In this document: positions 45,043-53,875 of the stretch, piece after piece
How the letters are laid out: each line of letters opens with the position of its first letter
Position numbering within the stretch: position 1 is the stretch's first letter
Source of the DNA: Ferirhizobium litorale
Lineage (GTDB): Bacteria > Pseudomonadota > Alphaproteobacteria > Rhizobiales > Rhizobiaceae
Direction of reading: 5' to 3'
Assembly (NCBI GenBank): GCA_030028905.1
Contig: JALDYZ010000014.1
Span: forward strand, 1 to 64,000
Length of the DNA: 64,000 nt
Notes under the pieces: generated by a model
Databases searched by the model: none
What the model was told of the DNA's origin: nothing
Seen by the model: the letters and a program-made list of their open reading frames with translations, nothing else
Program-made: the position numbers and the translations under genes

Positions 45043-46560
45043 TCAGGCCGTAAGATCTTCCGGCAGAAGCGCCTCCGGCAGGTTCTGGTAGGAAACCGGG
45101 CGCAGGAAGCGCCTGATCGACATCGTGCCGACGCTGGTGGCGCCGAAATTCGTCGAAGCCGGATACGGGCCGCCATGGACCATGGAATCGACAACTTCGA
45201 CGCCCGTCGGGAAGCCGTTGGCCAGAACACGGCCGGCCTTACGTTCCAGTACCGGCAGGAGCCGGCGGGCAGCCTGAAGATCGCCTGCATCCATATGCAA
45301 AGTCGCGGTTAGCTGCCCCTCGAACCCGCGCGCCAGCGTTTCCATCTCGTCGACCGACTGCACGCGAACCACCAGGCCGAGCGGGCCGAACACTTCCTCG
45401 CCAAGCCCGTGGTCTGCGAGGAACTGCTCACCCGTCGTTTCGAACAGGTTCGGAGAAGCGCTTCGCTCCGCCGACTCGGTGACGAGAACCGGCTTGACGG
45501 CATTGCGTTCGGCAAACTTGCGCTGACCGTCGCGATAGGCCGCGGCGATGCCGTCGGTCAGCATGGTCTGCGCCGCCACCTTGGAAAGCGCGTCCGAGGT
45601 GGCCGAAACGAACCGGTCCGCATCGGCGCCGTCTAGCACGACCGCAATACCCGGGTTGGTGCAGAACTGTCCCGCACCCATGGTGAGCGATCCCGCCCAG
45701 CCCTGGCCCAGCGACTCGGCGCGCGCCTTGACCGCTTCCGGCAACATGAACATCGGATTGACCGAACCGAGTTCACCGAAGAACGGGATCGGCTCGGGCC
45801 TGGCAGCGCAGAGGTCGAACAATGCGCGTCCACCTGCCAGCGAACCGGTGAAGCCGACGGCCTTGATAAGCGGATGCTGCACCAGCGCATGACCAACGTC
45901 GCGGCGACCGCCCTGGATGAGCGAGAACACGCCCGGATGGACGCCGGTTTTGGCAATGGCCGCATCGACGGCCTGAGCGACGATTTCGCCCGTGCCGGGG
46001 TGGCCGGAATGACCCTTTACGACGACCGGGCAGCCGGCAGCCAGTGCGGCCGCAGTGTCGCCACCTGCCGTGGAGAAGGCCAGCGGGAAGTTCGAGGCGC
46101 CGAAGACGGCGACCGGGCCAATCGGACGCTGGACGAGCCGGATTTCCGGCCGCGGCGCAGGCTTGCGATCGGGAAGCGCGGCATCCACGCGACGGTCGAG
46201 ATAGTCGCTCTTCCCGATATGGTCGGCAAACAGCCGGAGCTGGCCGACCGTGCGGCCACGCTCGCCTTCGAGGCGTGCTGCGGGCAAGCCTGTTTCCTGG
46301 GTGCCGATTTCGGTGATCTCCTCGGCCCGGGCCTCGATTTCGTCGGCGATTGCGCGAAGGAAAGCGGCACGCTCGGCGCGGGTGGAGTAGCCATAGCTCC
46401 AGAAGGCTTCTTCCGCGGCTTCGCAGGCGCGGTTTACCAGTTCCACCGATCCGGCCGAATATTCATGCGCCGGCCCATGTGCGGGCGTCGAGGCGAACCT
46501 GCCTACCCCTTCGAGCCATTCGCCGGCGACCAGATGTTTTCCGTTGGGGGTGAAGACCAT
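45043..46560 (-). CDS. alpha-ketoglutarate semialdehyde (2,5-dioxopentanoate) dehydrogenase
   Basis: A 505-residue aldehyde dehydrogenase of the KGSADH type. The catalytic Cys300 is in MGAGQFCTNPG and the general base Glu263 in FFGELGSVNP. It oxidises alpha-ketoglutarate semialdehyde to alpha-ketoglutarate, the last step of hydroxyproline and some sugar catabolism. The start at 46560 (MVFTPNGKHL) has GAAAGGACAAGCCC upstream. It is divergent from the Ldh_2-family gene, with TGT-NN-AC boxes in between. It heads a run with the DadA-like and Ntn hydrolase genes. Confidence 0.9.
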   Translation of the reverse strand: MVFTPNGKHLVAGEWLEGVGRFASTPAHGPAHEYSAGSVELVNRACEAAEEAFWSYGYSTRAERAAFLRAIADEIEARAEEITEIGTQETGLPAARLEGERGRTVGQLRLFADHIGKSDYLDRRVDAALPDRKPAPRPEIRLVQRPIGPVAVFGASNFPLAFSTAGGDTAAALAAGCPVVVKGHSGHPGTGEIVAQAVDAAIAKTGVHPGVFSLIQGGRRDVGHALVQHPLIKAVGFTGSLAGGRALFDLCAARPEPIPFFGELGSVNPMFMLPEAVKARAESLGQGWAGSLTMGAGQFCTNPGIAVVLDGADADRFVSATSDALSKVAAQTMLTDGIAAAYRDGQRKFAERNAVKPVLVTESAERSASPNLFETTGEQFLADHGLGEEVFGPLGLVVRVQSVDEMETLARGFEGQLTATLHMDAGDLQAARRLLPVLERKAGRVLANGFPTGVEVVDSMVHGGPYPASTNFGATSVGTMSIRRFLRPVSYQNLPEALLPEDLTA

Positions 46561-46634
46561 GGGCTTGTCCTTTCTCTGGAAATCCCGGCACCGATAAATG
46601 TGGATCAGGCCAATGATTTGCGATTGTCGGGCTT

Positions 46635-46655
46635 TTGTATACTTTATGTATTCAA
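46635..46655. promoter_or_regulatory. paired TGT-NN-AC-like boxes in the divergent promoter region
   Basis: TTGTATACTT (46635-46644) and ATGTATTCAA (46646-46655) are adjacent near-palindromes of the kind bound by FCD-type GntR regulators. They lie between the KGSA dehydrogenase and Ldh_2-family genes. Related TTGTCGACAA boxes occur upstream of the deaminase and the regulator itself. Confidence 0.45.
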
Positions 46656-46706
46656 AATAGCAACCGCTCTGATATCCTCGACAGACACAGGCAAGAAAGA
46701 AACGCA

Positions 46707-47744
46707 ATGACCGACAATGCCATCCTCACCATAACCGCGCTTCAGGAGCGCGTGGAAGCAATTTTTGCCAAGGCGGGGCTGAATCCCGTTCAAGCCGCAG
46801 CCTTGGCACGAGTTATCGTTGCGGGAGAGCGGGACGCCTGCAAGTCGCATGGCATCTACCGCATCGAAGGTGCGCTGCGCACCGTCAAGGCCGGCAAGGT
46901 AAGGCCAGATGCCGTGCCCGAGATCGTTGAACAGCAAGCCTCGGCTATCGTGCGGGTCAATGCCAATGGCGGCTTCGCCAATCCGGCTTTCGAGCTTGGC
47001 GTGCCGCATCTCGTCGCGCGCGCCCGCAGCCACGGACTGGCGGCGTTGGTCGTCAACGACTGCACCCATTTTTCCGCCCTCTGGCCGGAAGTCGAGGCTT
47101 TGACGAATGAGGGATTGGCCGCATTGGTGATGTGCCCGAGCTATGCAACCGTTGCCCCCACTGGCGGCAACAAGCCGCTGCTCGGCACCAACCCTGTCGC
47201 ATTCGGCTGGCCGCGCCGCGACAGTACGCCCTATGTCTTCGATTTTGCGACTTCGGTCGCCGCCCGTGGCGAGATCGAACTGTATCGCCGGGCGGGCAAG
47301 CCCTTGCCCGAGGGGTGGGCGATCGACGCGGAGGGCGAACCGACGACCGCCCCGGAAGCCGCACTCGCCGGCGCCATGCTGCCCTTCGGCGGCCACAAGG
47401 GCTCGGCGATCGCGACCATGGTCGAGCTCTTGGCCGGCATCATGATCGGCGACCTCACCAGCCCGGAAGTGCTGGACTTCCTTGGGACGACGACGCTCGC
47501 ACCCCGCCACGGCGAACTCGTCATTGCGTTTTCGCCGGAAGCCTTCGCCGCCGGCCGGCCGGGCGATCCCTTTGCCCGCGCCGAAGTCCTGTTCGATGCC
47601 ATTCTCGGCCAGGGCGCCCGCCTGCCCTCGCAACGGCGTTTTGCCGCGCGCCAGAAATCCGAAAGCGAGGGCATCTCGCTCAGCCGGGAGGAAATCGCCC
47701 AGTTGGATCGCCTGCTGCGCGACGGATTGGATTCGGTGGTGTGA
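46707..47744 (+). CDS. Ldh_2 family NAD(P)H oxidoreductase (1-pyrroline-2-carboxylate reductase-like)
   Basis: A 345-residue member of the malate/lactate dehydrogenase type 2 family. The NAD-binding segment includes TGGNKPLLGTNPVAFGWPR, with FDFATSVAARGEI downstream. GGHKGSAIATMVELLAG is the family's conserved phosphate loop. In hydroxyproline clusters such enzymes reduce 1-pyrroline-2-carboxylate to proline. A ureidoglycolate or malate dehydrogenase role cannot be ruled out. It starts at 46707, after a weak AAAGAAACGCA site, and is followed by a strong hairpin. Confidence 0.85.
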   Translation: MTDNAILTITALQERVEAIFAKAGLNPVQAAALARVIVAGERDACKSHGIYRIEGALRTVKAGKVRPDAVPEIVEQQASAIVRVNANGGFANPAFELGVPHLVARARSHGLAALVVNDCTHFSALWPEVEALTNEGLAALVMCPSYATVAPTGGNKPLLGTNPVAFGWPRRDSTPYVFDFATSVAARGEIELYRRAGKPLPEGWAIDAEGEPTTAPEAALAGAMLPFGGHKGSAIATMVELLAGIMIGDLTSPEVLDFLGTTTLAPRHGELVIAFSPEAFAAGRPGDPFARAEVLFDAILGQGARLPSQRRFAARQKSESEGISLSREEIAQLDRLLRDGLDSVV

Positions 47745-47774
47745 TCGCACCCGACCTTGGGGTCCGAGGAACGC

Positions 47775-47800
47775 GAAGGCCCGCCGAACGGCGGGCCTTC
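47775..47800. terminator. bidirectional terminator hairpin
   Basis: GAAGGCCCGCC and its exact complement flank a GAAC loop (11-bp stem). It lies between the convergent Ldh_2-family and DapA-family genes, 30 and 24 bases from their stops. Confidence 0.75.
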
Positions 47801-47823
47801 TGGTCTTCTGATCGTGCGCCCCC

Positions 47824-48786
47824 TCAGGGCTTGCAGGTCTCGACTGCGCCCGGCAGCTTGCTCCACTCGGCGTACCATGTGTTGAACAGCTTGAATTGCG
47901 CCTCGACGTAGCCGCGCTGGCTGTCGGTCAATTCATCGGTTTCATTGAAGTGCAGGGTGTATTCCTTGTCGCCCTTCAGCACCATCATGTGCTTGAAGAA
48001 CAGGACGAGGTCCGGGCCTTCGTCGAAAGAAGAAAGCACGGCGAGCGCCTGCTCGAGTTCGAGCGCACGCTGGCGTGCATCCGCATTGCCGGCAGCGGCA
48101 GCCTGCGAAAGCCTGCAGAGATGGATGACCTCCCTCGGCAGCACGTTGCCGATGCCGGTGATCGCTCCGGTCGCGCCGCAATTGACGAAACCATGGAAGA
48201 CGGCGGTGTCGACGCCGATCATCAGGGTGACCTCGTCATCGCGGCTGGTAATGTTCTCGGCTGCGTAGCGCATGTCGGCCGGACCGCCGAACTCCTTGAA
48301 GCCGACGAGGTTCGGATGCTCGGCGCGCAGCGCGAAGAACAGGTCGGCACGGGTGGCAAAACCATAGTACGGGCTGTTGTAGATGACCGCAGGCAGGCTC
48401 GGTGCAGCCGAGAGGATCGCCTTGAAATGGGCCTTCTGGGCGGAAATCACGGAACCGCGGGAGAGCACGCGCGGGATGACCATCAGACCCTTGGCGCCAA
48501 CCCTCTGGGCATGGGCGGCATGGGCCACGGCGGAGGCGGTATTCACGGCCCCGGTACCGACGATGACCGGAATACCGGCCTTGACCAGGCGCTCCACCCC
48601 TTCCATCCGCTGCGCATCCGTCAGCAGCGGCCAGTCGCCCATGGAGCCGCAATAGACGACGGCGGACATGCCCGCCGCAATCAGTTCCTGACCCTTGCGG
48701 ACAAGAGCATCGAAATCGGGCGTCCTGTCGTCCTTGCAGGGGGTCATCAGTGCAGGCATCACGCCGGTGAAGATACTGGCCGTCAT
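47824..48786 (-). CDS. DapA-family lyase, probably 1-pyrroline-4-hydroxy-2-carboxylate deaminase
   Basis: A 320-residue (beta/alpha)8 enzyme of the dihydrodipicolinate synthase family. The Schiff-base lysine is Lys164 in VGFKEFGG. A catalytic-type Tyr lies in VIYNSPYYG near 136-141. The N-terminal TPCKDDRTPDFDAL segment and GSMGDWPLLTDAQRMEGV replace the usual GTTGE. In hydroxyproline catabolism the homologous deaminase converts 1-pyrroline-4-hydroxy-2-carboxylate to alpha-ketoglutarate semialdehyde plus ammonia. Context with the KGSA dehydrogenase supports this. It is downstream of a TTGTCGACAA box and of the GntR gene. Confidence 0.86.
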   Translation of the reverse strand: MTASIFTGVMPALMTPCKDDRTPDFDALVRKGQELIAAGMSAVVYCGSMGDWPLLTDAQRMEGVERLVKAGIPVIVGTGAVNTASAVAHAAHAQRVGAKGLMVIPRVLSRGSVISAQKAHFKAILSAAPSLPAVIYNSPYYGFATRADLFFALRAEHPNLVGFKEFGGPADMRYAAENITSRDDEVTLMIGVDTAVFHGFVNCGATGAITGIGNVLPREVIHLCRLSQAAAAGNADARQRALELEQALAVLSSFDEGPDLVLFFKHMMVLKGDKEYTLHFNETDELTDSQRGYVEAQFKLFNTWYAEWSKLPGAVETCKP

Positions 48787-48885
48787 CTGGAACTCCTATC
48801 GATGTGAGGCTTTCGACGGCGAAAACGATCCTCGCAGATCCTTTTCCGTCCGTCGTTGTCACCTATTTACATCTTTGTATTTTAT

Positions 48886-48895
48886 TTGTCGACAA
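48886..48895. promoter_or_regulatory. TTGTCGACAA box upstream of the deaminase gene
   Basis: A perfect 10-base palindrome 100 bases before the DapA-family start and 13 bases after the GntR gene. Another copy is at 49651-49660. The TTGT-NN-ACAA form suits an FCD-type GntR repressor. Confidence 0.5.
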
Positions 48896-48907
48896 GAAAT
48901 CGACGTG

Positions 48908-49612
48908 TCAGAGATGAATGTCCAGCCTGTCCTCGCGGACCAGCAGTTTCTGCACCTGCCGCACGATCTGTTCCGCATGCTCGCGCGCCAGTCGCTCAGC
49001 CTTATCCAGGTCCCTCGACTCGATTGCGGCGATCATCTCATCATGTTCTTCGACGAACTGCGGCGGCAGCCGATCATCGTAGGATTGGTAGTAGAGCCGC
49101 AGGATACGACGCCCCTCGTCGAGGAGCCGCTTGAAGAGGCCGGTGAAATAGGGATTGCGCCCCGCCTCGGCGATCGACAGATGCAGAGCCGCATTTGTTG
49201 CGATCATGCCCAGTGCATCCTGCGCTTCCACGGCGGCAGCAAATGCGGCCTGTTGGGTCCGGATCGCCACCAGATCCTCCGGGCGGTGATACTTGGCGGC
49301 CAGCTGGGTCGTTACCCGGTACATCAGCACCAGCGCATCGAAATAGGTATGCATGTTGAGGAAGTCGATATTTGACACCATGGTCGAACGGTTCGGCAGC
49401 GTGTCGATCAGCCCTTCGCCCGAGAGCCGCACCAGCGCCTCGCGGATCGGCGTGCGCGACATGCCGAAACGCTCCGCCAGTTGCACCTCGTCTATGGCGC
49501 TGCCCGGGGGCAGGACAAGATCGAGGATCTCGTCACGCAGGATGTCATAAACCATCTTCACGCCGGAACCGCGCTTGCGTTCGTTCGGGGTGCCTGTGTC
49601 CATTGCCGTCAT
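48908..49612 (-). CDS. FCD-domain GntR family transcriptional regulator
   Basis: A 234-residue regulator. The N-terminal winged helix has DILRDEILDLVLPPGSAIDEVQLAERFGMSRTPIREAL, typical of GntR. The C-terminal all-helical FCD domain carries Asp/His metal-ligand candidates in NAALHLSIAEAGRN and EEHDEMIAAIE. It probably senses an intermediate of the adjacent catabolic block. Palindromes of one type lie upstream of itself, of the deaminase gene and of the KGSA dehydrogenase. It is divergent from the M24 peptidase gene. Confidence 0.9.
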   Translation of the reverse strand: MTAMDTGTPNERKRGSGVKMVYDILRDEILDLVLPPGSAIDEVQLAERFGMSRTPIREALVRLSGEGLIDTLPNRSTMVSNIDFLNMHTYFDALVLMYRVTTQLAAKYHRPEDLVAIRTQQAAFAAAVEAQDALGMIATNAALHLSIAEAGRNPYFTGLFKRLLDEGRRILRLYYQSYDDRLPPQFVEEHDEMIAAIESRDLDKAERLAREHAEQIVRQVQKLLVREDRLDIHL

Positions 49613-49650
49613 CCATCAAAACTTGTTTCGGTGCCAAGGTTGCCGCTTGC

Positions 49651-49660
49651 TTGTCGACAA
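49651..49660. promoter_or_regulatory. TTGTCGACAA box between gntR-type and M24 genes
   Basis: An exact copy of the palindrome at 48886-48895, 38 bases before the regulator start. A related ATGTCGACTT lies at 49685-49694. Autoregulation and control of the M24 gene are inferred. Confidence 0.5.
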
Positions 49661-49726
49661 TTTGGATTCTAATTCACATTTTTCATGTCGACTTATACCA
49701 TCGGCTTCACCGAAGAGGAATGTCCT

Positions 49727-50869
49727 ATGAACCTGCCCGTGTCCGCACCCCGGATCTCCAGCGAAGAGAGATTGCAGCGTCTGGCCCGCCTTCGCGACAC
49801 CATGGCCATGCAACGGATCGATGCGACACTTCTTGGTTCGACCGAAAGCCTGCGCTATTTCACCGGCCTGGTGTGGCATCCGAGCGAACGCCTGCTCGGC
49901 GCGGTGATCACGCAAACCGAGATCTTCTACATCGTGCCCGGCTTCGAACGGAGTCGCGTCGAGACGCTGCCCCACCTGCCCGGTGAAATACGCGTCTGGC
50001 AGGAAGAGGAAAGCAGTGCCGATCTGGTTGCCTCGCTCGTGCCGCAGAATGGCATCCTGGCCCTCGACGAGGTCCTGCCGCTGTTCGTCTACAATGCGCT
50101 CGCAGGCGCCTTCGGCGCTGACCGTCTCGTGGACGCGGGTCCGTTGATCCGACCGCTTCGCGCCCGCAAGTCGCCGGCGGAAATTGCGATCATCCAGTAC
50201 GCCATGAACCTGACGCTGGAGGTCCATCGCCGTACGCATGCGATGATCGCGCCAGGTATCGCAGCCTCCGACGTGGTCCGTTTCATCGATGAACAGCACC
50301 GATCGCTCGGCGCATCGGCAGGATCGAGCTTTTGCATCGTGTCGTTCGGTGCGGCGACCTCGCTTCCACACGGTGCCGATGGCGAGCAATACTACTGTCC
50401 GGGCGATGCCGTGCTCGTCGACACCGGATGCCGGATCGACGGCTATCATTCCGATCTCACCCGCACCTACATGCTCGACGAGCCCGATGCGGAGTTTGCC
50501 CGTATCTGGTCAATCGAACGGGAAGCCCAGCAGGCGGTTTTCGACGCGGCGCGCCTCGGCGCCGCCTGCGCCAGCCTCGACGATGCCGCACGCCGGGTGC
50601 TGACCGAGCATGGGCTGGGACCGGACTATGTGCTGCCAGGGCTCCCCCACAGGGCTGGGCATGGCCTCGGTCTCGAAATCCACGAGCACCCCTATATCGT
50701 TCGAGGCAACGACACGGTGCTGGAAGAGGGCATGTGCTTTTCCAACGAACCGATGATCGTGATGCCCAATCGGTTCGGCATTCGCCTCGAGGACCACATC
50801 CATATGGCGGCCGAGGGCCCGCGATGGTTCACCGAACCGGCGAAAGGCCCGCAATATCCCTTCGGGTAG
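49727..50869 (+). CDS. M24 family Xaa-Pro aminopeptidase/dipeptidase-like metallopeptidase
   Basis: A 380-residue pita-bread peptidase. All five dinuclear metal ligands are visible: Asp232 (VDTGC), Asp243 (SDLTRTY), His312 (AGHGLG), Glu341 (FSNEP) and Glu355 (RLEDHIH). The N-terminal 150 residues form the creatinase-like domain. M24 enzymes cleave bonds beside proline or hydroxyproline, which fits release of the imino acid for the neighbouring catabolic genes. The start at 49727 has AGAGGAATGTCCT upstream. The ATG at 49685 lies in an operator-like box and has no site. The gene's exact substrate is unproven. Confidence 0.9.
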   Translation: MNLPVSAPRISSEERLQRLARLRDTMAMQRIDATLLGSTESLRYFTGLVWHPSERLLGAVITQTEIFYIVPGFERSRVETLPHLPGEIRVWQEEESSADLVASLVPQNGILALDEVLPLFVYNALAGAFGADRLVDAGPLIRPLRARKSPAEIAIIQYAMNLTLEVHRRTHAMIAPGIAASDVVRFIDEQHRSLGASAGSSFCIVSFGAATSLPHGADGEQYYCPGDAVLVDTGCRIDGYHSDLTRTYMLDEPDAEFARIWSIEREAQQAVFDAARLGAACASLDDAARRVLTEHGLGPDYVLPGLPHRAGHGLGLEIHEHPYIVRGNDTVLEEGMCFSNEPMIVMPNRFGIRLEDHIHMAAEGPRWFTEPAKGPQYPFG

Positions 50870-50884
50870 CAGCCATTTCCGGAG

Positions 50885-51868
50885 CTACGGCGTCAGCACC
50901 GCCGCACCGCTCAACTTTCCGGTCCGCAGGTCATCGAAGGCCCTGTTGGCGTCGGCGAGAGGATAAACAACGGTGTGGGTCCTAACCGAAGCGCGGCGCG
51001 CGATGGGGAAAAATTCTGCGGCATCGGCGCGCGTGAGGTTGGCAACCGATACCACCTCGCGCTCCTCCCACAGAAGGCGGTAAGGCATTTGCGGAATGTC
51101 GCTCATATGGATGCCGCCGCACACCACCCGACCGCCCTTGCGGACCGCCCGCAGCGCCTGCGGCACGAGATCGCCGACGGGGGCGAAGATGATCGCCGCA
51201 TCAAGGGCCACCGGTGCGTTCTCAGCGGAACTTCCGGCCCATGCTGCGCCCATATCGCGAGCGAACTGCTGTGCAACGGTGTCGCCCGGCGAGGTGAAGG
51301 CATAGACCTTTCGCCCTTGCCAAACGCAGACCTGGGTGATGATGTGAGCGGCTGCACCAAAGCCATAGAGCCCGATGTTTTTGCCGCCACCGGCCTTCTT
51401 GAGTGATCGCCAGCCGATCAACCCGGCGCAAAGCAACGGCGCCTGGTGGACCGGGTCGGCGTCATCGTCCAGATCGAAGGCAAATTGTCCATCCGCCACC
51501 ACGTGGGTCGCAAAGCCACCATCGCGGGTATAGCCGGTAAAGACAGGATCGTCGCACAGGTTCTCGGCTTGAGAGCGGCAATACGGACAGACGCCGCAGG
51601 TGTGGCCGAGCCAGGGGACGCCGACCCGACGACCAAGGCGCGACCGCTCAATGCCGGGACCAACGGCAATCACGGTTCCGACAATCTCATGGCCCGGAAC
51701 GAGCGGAAGCTTCGGGTTTGGAAGGTCGCCGTCGACGACGTGGAGATCGGTGCGGCAGACGGCGCACGCCATGACCTCGACGATGAGCTCACCGGTTCCC
51801 GGCGATGGGTCCGGGCGTTCGACCATCGTAAGCGGTTCACCTGTCCGGTGGAGCACCATTGCTTTCAT
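50885..51868 (-). CDS. zinc-dependent alcohol dehydrogenase, AdhA-like
   Basis: A 327-residue medium-chain dehydrogenase. The catalytic-zinc motif starts at CRTDLH with GHE following. The structural zinc uses the four cysteines in CGVCPYCRSQAENLC. The Rossmann segment is NIGLYGFGAAAHIITQ, so the first glycines are slightly unusual. It should oxidise a primary alcohol or reduce an aldehyde with NAD. The start at 51868 (MKAMVLHRTG) follows GGGAGGTCTTGC. It is convergent with the M24 gene, and 15 bases separate the stops. Confidence 0.9.
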   Translation of the reverse strand: MKAMVLHRTGEPLTMVERPDPSPGTGELIVEVMACAVCRTDLHVVDGDLPNPKLPLVPGHEIVGTVIAVGPGIERSRLGRRVGVPWLGHTCGVCPYCRSQAENLCDDPVFTGYTRDGGFATHVVADGQFAFDLDDDADPVHQAPLLCAGLIGWRSLKKAGGGKNIGLYGFGAAAHIITQVCVWQGRKVYAFTSPGDTVAQQFARDMGAAWAGSSAENAPVALDAAIIFAPVGDLVPQALRAVRKGGRVVCGGIHMSDIPQMPYRLLWEEREVVSVANLTRADAAEFFPIARRASVRTHTVVYPLADANRAFDDLRTGKLSGAAVLTP

Positions 51869-51970
51869 GCAAGACCTCCCAGGTACCGGAAGCAAAGGAT
51901 CGGGAGCGACTATCCCAGCGATCGAAGATGATCCTGCTCCGGGACAGGCTTGCAGTCCAGCCCGGGCGCC

Positions 51971-53506
51971 TCATCCCTTCGGCGACGTCGAAAGCACGTG
52001 GAGTATCGCATCTACCACCTCTTCAGGGGGCAGCGCGGCGTCGATCTTCTGCCAGCCGACATCGCCAATCTTGCGGTCAAGTTGACGCGCCAGTATGTCG
52101 ACGGTCGCATCCGACGGGCCGTCTTTGCGCCCGTCGACACGTTGCCACAGGATTGCCGGATCCGCCTCCAGCCAGATCCCGCAGAACGGGACGTGCGGAT
52201 CCTTCGCCGCTTTCTCGATCAGGTCACGGTGATCAGACCGGTCGAAAACCGCATCGGCGACGACCGTCCCGCCTTCCGACAGGATCAGGGACGCGCGCCA
52301 CGCCATCTCGCGATAGACCCTTTCCGAGATCTCTCCTCGATAGGCGGCAGCAGGCAAGCGCGTCTCTGCCGCGACGCCATGCATGGCCTTGCGGATGCGG
52401 TCGCTCTCGACGATGCGGGCTCCGGGCGGCGGCCCGAGCTTCGTGGCAAGTGCTTCGGCAACCGTCGTCTTGCCGGATCCGCTCAAACCCCCGATGGCGA
52501 CAAGGCGTGGCGGCTCGTCGCGAAGCAGGGACTGCGCCAGATCGAAGTAGGAACGCGCCTCGTCGGCAAGCCGCGCGGCATTGGGACTTTCCTCCTCAAC
52601 TTGCGTCGCGGTGACATGGGCGCGCACGGCAGCCCGCACCGCCATGTAGTAAGGCAGAAGCACGAAGCCGTCCTCGTCGTCGGATTCGTCGAGATACCGG
52701 TTCATGACCAGGTTCGCGAGTTGCGAAAAACCGCGATGCCAGAGATCCATCAGCAGGAAGGCGAGGTCGTAGAGAGTGTCCACGGTCGCGATCTGGTCGT
52801 TGAACTCGATGCAATCGAATAGTCTCGGCTCACCGTCGAGAAGGCAGATATTGCGCAGATGCAGGTCCCCGTGGCAGCGCCGGATCTTTCCCGCTTCGGC
52901 GCGCTTGTCCATGCGGTCCGCCAAATGGGAAAGCTTCCGGCGGAACTGTTGGCCGATGGCAGTCGTTTCCTCGTCAGTGAAGACCCGGCTGGTCGCAAAG
53001 CCGGCCTCGTTGATTTCCAGGACGCCGGCCATGTTGGCCGCTCCGCCTTCGGTGCCTACCGTCGGCGCCGCGCGGTGGAACCGCACGATCATCCGCGCCA
53101 CCTCGGTCATCAGTGCCGGTGTCAGGCCATCGGCAAGCGCCATGCGATCGAAAAGTTGCTCCTGGTCGAAGCGTTCCATCTCGACCACGGCATCTAGCAG
53201 CATCCCCTCACCGTCGAGCCTGACCGTGCCGTCGCGCCCACGCACGATCCTCTTTACACCGAGATAGAGGCCCGGTGCGGTCGTCGCATTCAGCTCGACC
53301 TCCTTGCGGCAGGCGGAAAGACGTAGGCCCGGCGTTGAAAAGTCCACATAAGGGAGCTTGACAGCGCGCTTCATCTTGTAGGCGCGATCACCGGCCAGAA
53401 AAATGTACGAAATATGGGTTTCCATCACCACAACGGGATCGGAGATGCCGTAAGTGGCTGGATCTTTCAGGTAGGCAATCACATCGGATTGGTCTTCGAC
53501 GATCAA
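51971..53506 (-). CDS. fused aminoglycoside-phosphotransferase-like / AAA ATPase kinase protein
   Basis: A 511-residue fusion. Residues 1-330 resemble protein-kinase-like phosphotransferases, with the catalytic loop RRCHGDLHLRNICLLDGEPRLFDCIEFND. Residues 340-511 are a P-loop kinase with GLSGSGKTTVAEALA as Walker A. The start is TTG at 53506, preceded by AGGAGAAAGCCA. This places the usual beginning LIVEDQSDVIAYLKDP at the N-terminus. Proteins of this architecture are widespread and their substrate is unknown; there is no evidence for drug resistance. The gene is monocistronic. Confidence 0.85.
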   Translation of the reverse strand: MIVEDQSDVIAYLKDPATYGISDPVVVMETHISYIFLAGDRAYKMKRAVKLPYVDFSTPGLRLSACRKEVELNATTAPGLYLGVKRIVRGRDGTVRLDGEGMLLDAVVEMERFDQEQLFDRMALADGLTPALMTEVARMIVRFHRAAPTVGTEGGAANMAGVLEINEAGFATSRVFTDEETTAIGQQFRRKLSHLADRMDKRAEAGKIRRCHGDLHLRNICLLDGEPRLFDCIEFNDQIATVDTLYDLAFLLMDLWHRGFSQLANLVMNRYLDESDDEDGFVLLPYYMAVRAAVRAHVTATQVEEESPNAARLADEARSYFDLAQSLLRDEPPRLVAIGGLSGSGKTTVAEALATKLGPPPGARIVESDRIRKAMHGVAAETRLPAAAYRGEISERVYREMAWRASLILSEGGTVVADAVFDRSDHRDLIEKAAKDPHVPFCGIWLEADPAILWQRVDGRKDGPSDATVDILARQLDRKIGDVGWQKIDAALPPEEVVDAILHVLSTSPKG

Positions 53507-53633
53507 TGGCTTTCTCCTACAACCGTCAAAGGGCGAATGTAGGTCAAGAACAACATCCCGTTCCAATCGAAGCATTGATCGGGATCAAACTCCCGGCATA
53601 GTCAACATCCGATGGTATTCGACGGCAATTGGA

Positions 53634-53651
53634 GCCCCGCAAGAGCGGGGC
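53634..53651 (-). terminator. hairpin after the CsbD gene
   Basis: GCCCCGC pairs with GCGGGGC around a 4-base loop, 20 bases beyond the CsbD stop on the minus strand. T-rich bases after it are few. Confidence 0.5.
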
Positions 53652-53671
53652 CCGGTGGGAGCATCCGAAAT

Positions 53672-53875
53672 CTACAGGGCCTGTCGCCCATACCAGTCAT
53701 CGACCTCGCGCCTGACGCGGTCCTTCTCGATACCGTAGCGTTCCTGGATCTTGCCTTCCAGTTGATCGCGTCTGCCAGCGATCTGGTCCAGATCGTCGTC
53801 GGTCAGCTTGCCCCACTGTTCCTTGACCTTGCCCTTGACCTGCTTCCAGTTTCCTTCAACGCGGTTCCAATCCAT
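53672..53875 (-). CDS. CsbD family stress-response protein
   Basis: A 67-residue hydrophilic protein of the CsbD family, usually induced by general stress in bacteria. It begins MDWNRVEGNWKQVKGKVKEQWGKLTDDDL, the hallmark of the family, and continues with DQIAGRRDQLEGKIQERYG. It probably forms a helical bundle and has no known activity. The start at 53875 has AGGAGTCTAAG upstream. Transcription should come from the short gap before the helicase gene. Confidence 0.93.
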   Translation of the reverse strand: MDWNRVEGNWKQVKGKVKEQWGKLTDDDLDQIAGRRDQLEGKIQERYGIEKDRVRREVDDWYGRQAL

